DNA from: a bacterium
GTDB taxonomy: Bacteria; KSB1; UBA2214
Length of the DNA: 5,844 nt
Reading direction: 5' to 3'
NCBI GenBank assembly: GCA_029560815.1
Contig: JAKQKF010000070.1
Span: 1 to 5,844, forward strand
Positions 5,844 through 5,844 of the stretch are shown piece after piece (the stretch's first letter is position 1; every line of letters starts with the position of its first letter). The position numbers and the translations under genes are program-made. Under the pieces are notes generated by a model. It was not told the origin of the DNA. It did not search any database and saw nothing but the letters and a program-made list of their open reading frames with translations.

Positions 5844-5844
5844 A

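Overview
The window holds five genes, all on the minus strand, so transcription runs from high to low coordinates. The DNA is GC-rich. One protein ends in a type IX secretion (T9SS)-style sorting domain with the NYPNPFN signature. That domain type, a fibre-like exported repeat protein and the high GC together suggest a high-GC member of the Fibrobacteres-Chlorobi-Bacteroidetes (FCB) group or an allied candidate phylum such as KSB1 or Calditrichota. The phylum-level guess is inference; no marker gene is present to confirm it.

Right part (4929-5843): an SPFH/Band 7 (prohibitin/HflC-like) membrane protein whose true start may lie beyond the right edge. A gap of about 120 bases contains two GC-rich hairpins. 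Next comes a complete M24-family metallopeptidase of the Xaa-Pro aminopeptidase/prolidase type (3633-4808) with all metal ligands visible. A strong intrinsic terminator at 3445-3482 ends this unit.

Left part (1-3333): after the terminator and an AT-rich promoter-like stretch, a three-gene operon begins. Its first gene is a 739-residue exported fibre-like protein with about four and a half tandem repeats resembling those of phage tail-fibre-type proteins. Its second, 17 bases later, is a 168-residue protein made of a signal peptide, a short Gly/Ala/Ser-rich module and a C-terminal sorting domain. Its third, 13 bases later, is an MBL-fold glyoxalase-II-like hydrolase (YcbL type), cut by the left edge.

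The first two operon genes are probably cell-envelope or surface products: a fibre with no sorting domain beside a protein that is little more than a sorting domain. The hydrolase, peptidase and SPFH protein look like housekeeping or protein-quality functions with no evident link to the fibre. I see no tRNA, rRNA, CRISPR array, insertion sequence or defence system. The most interesting items are the fibre/sorting-domain pair and the nested repeat design of the fibre.
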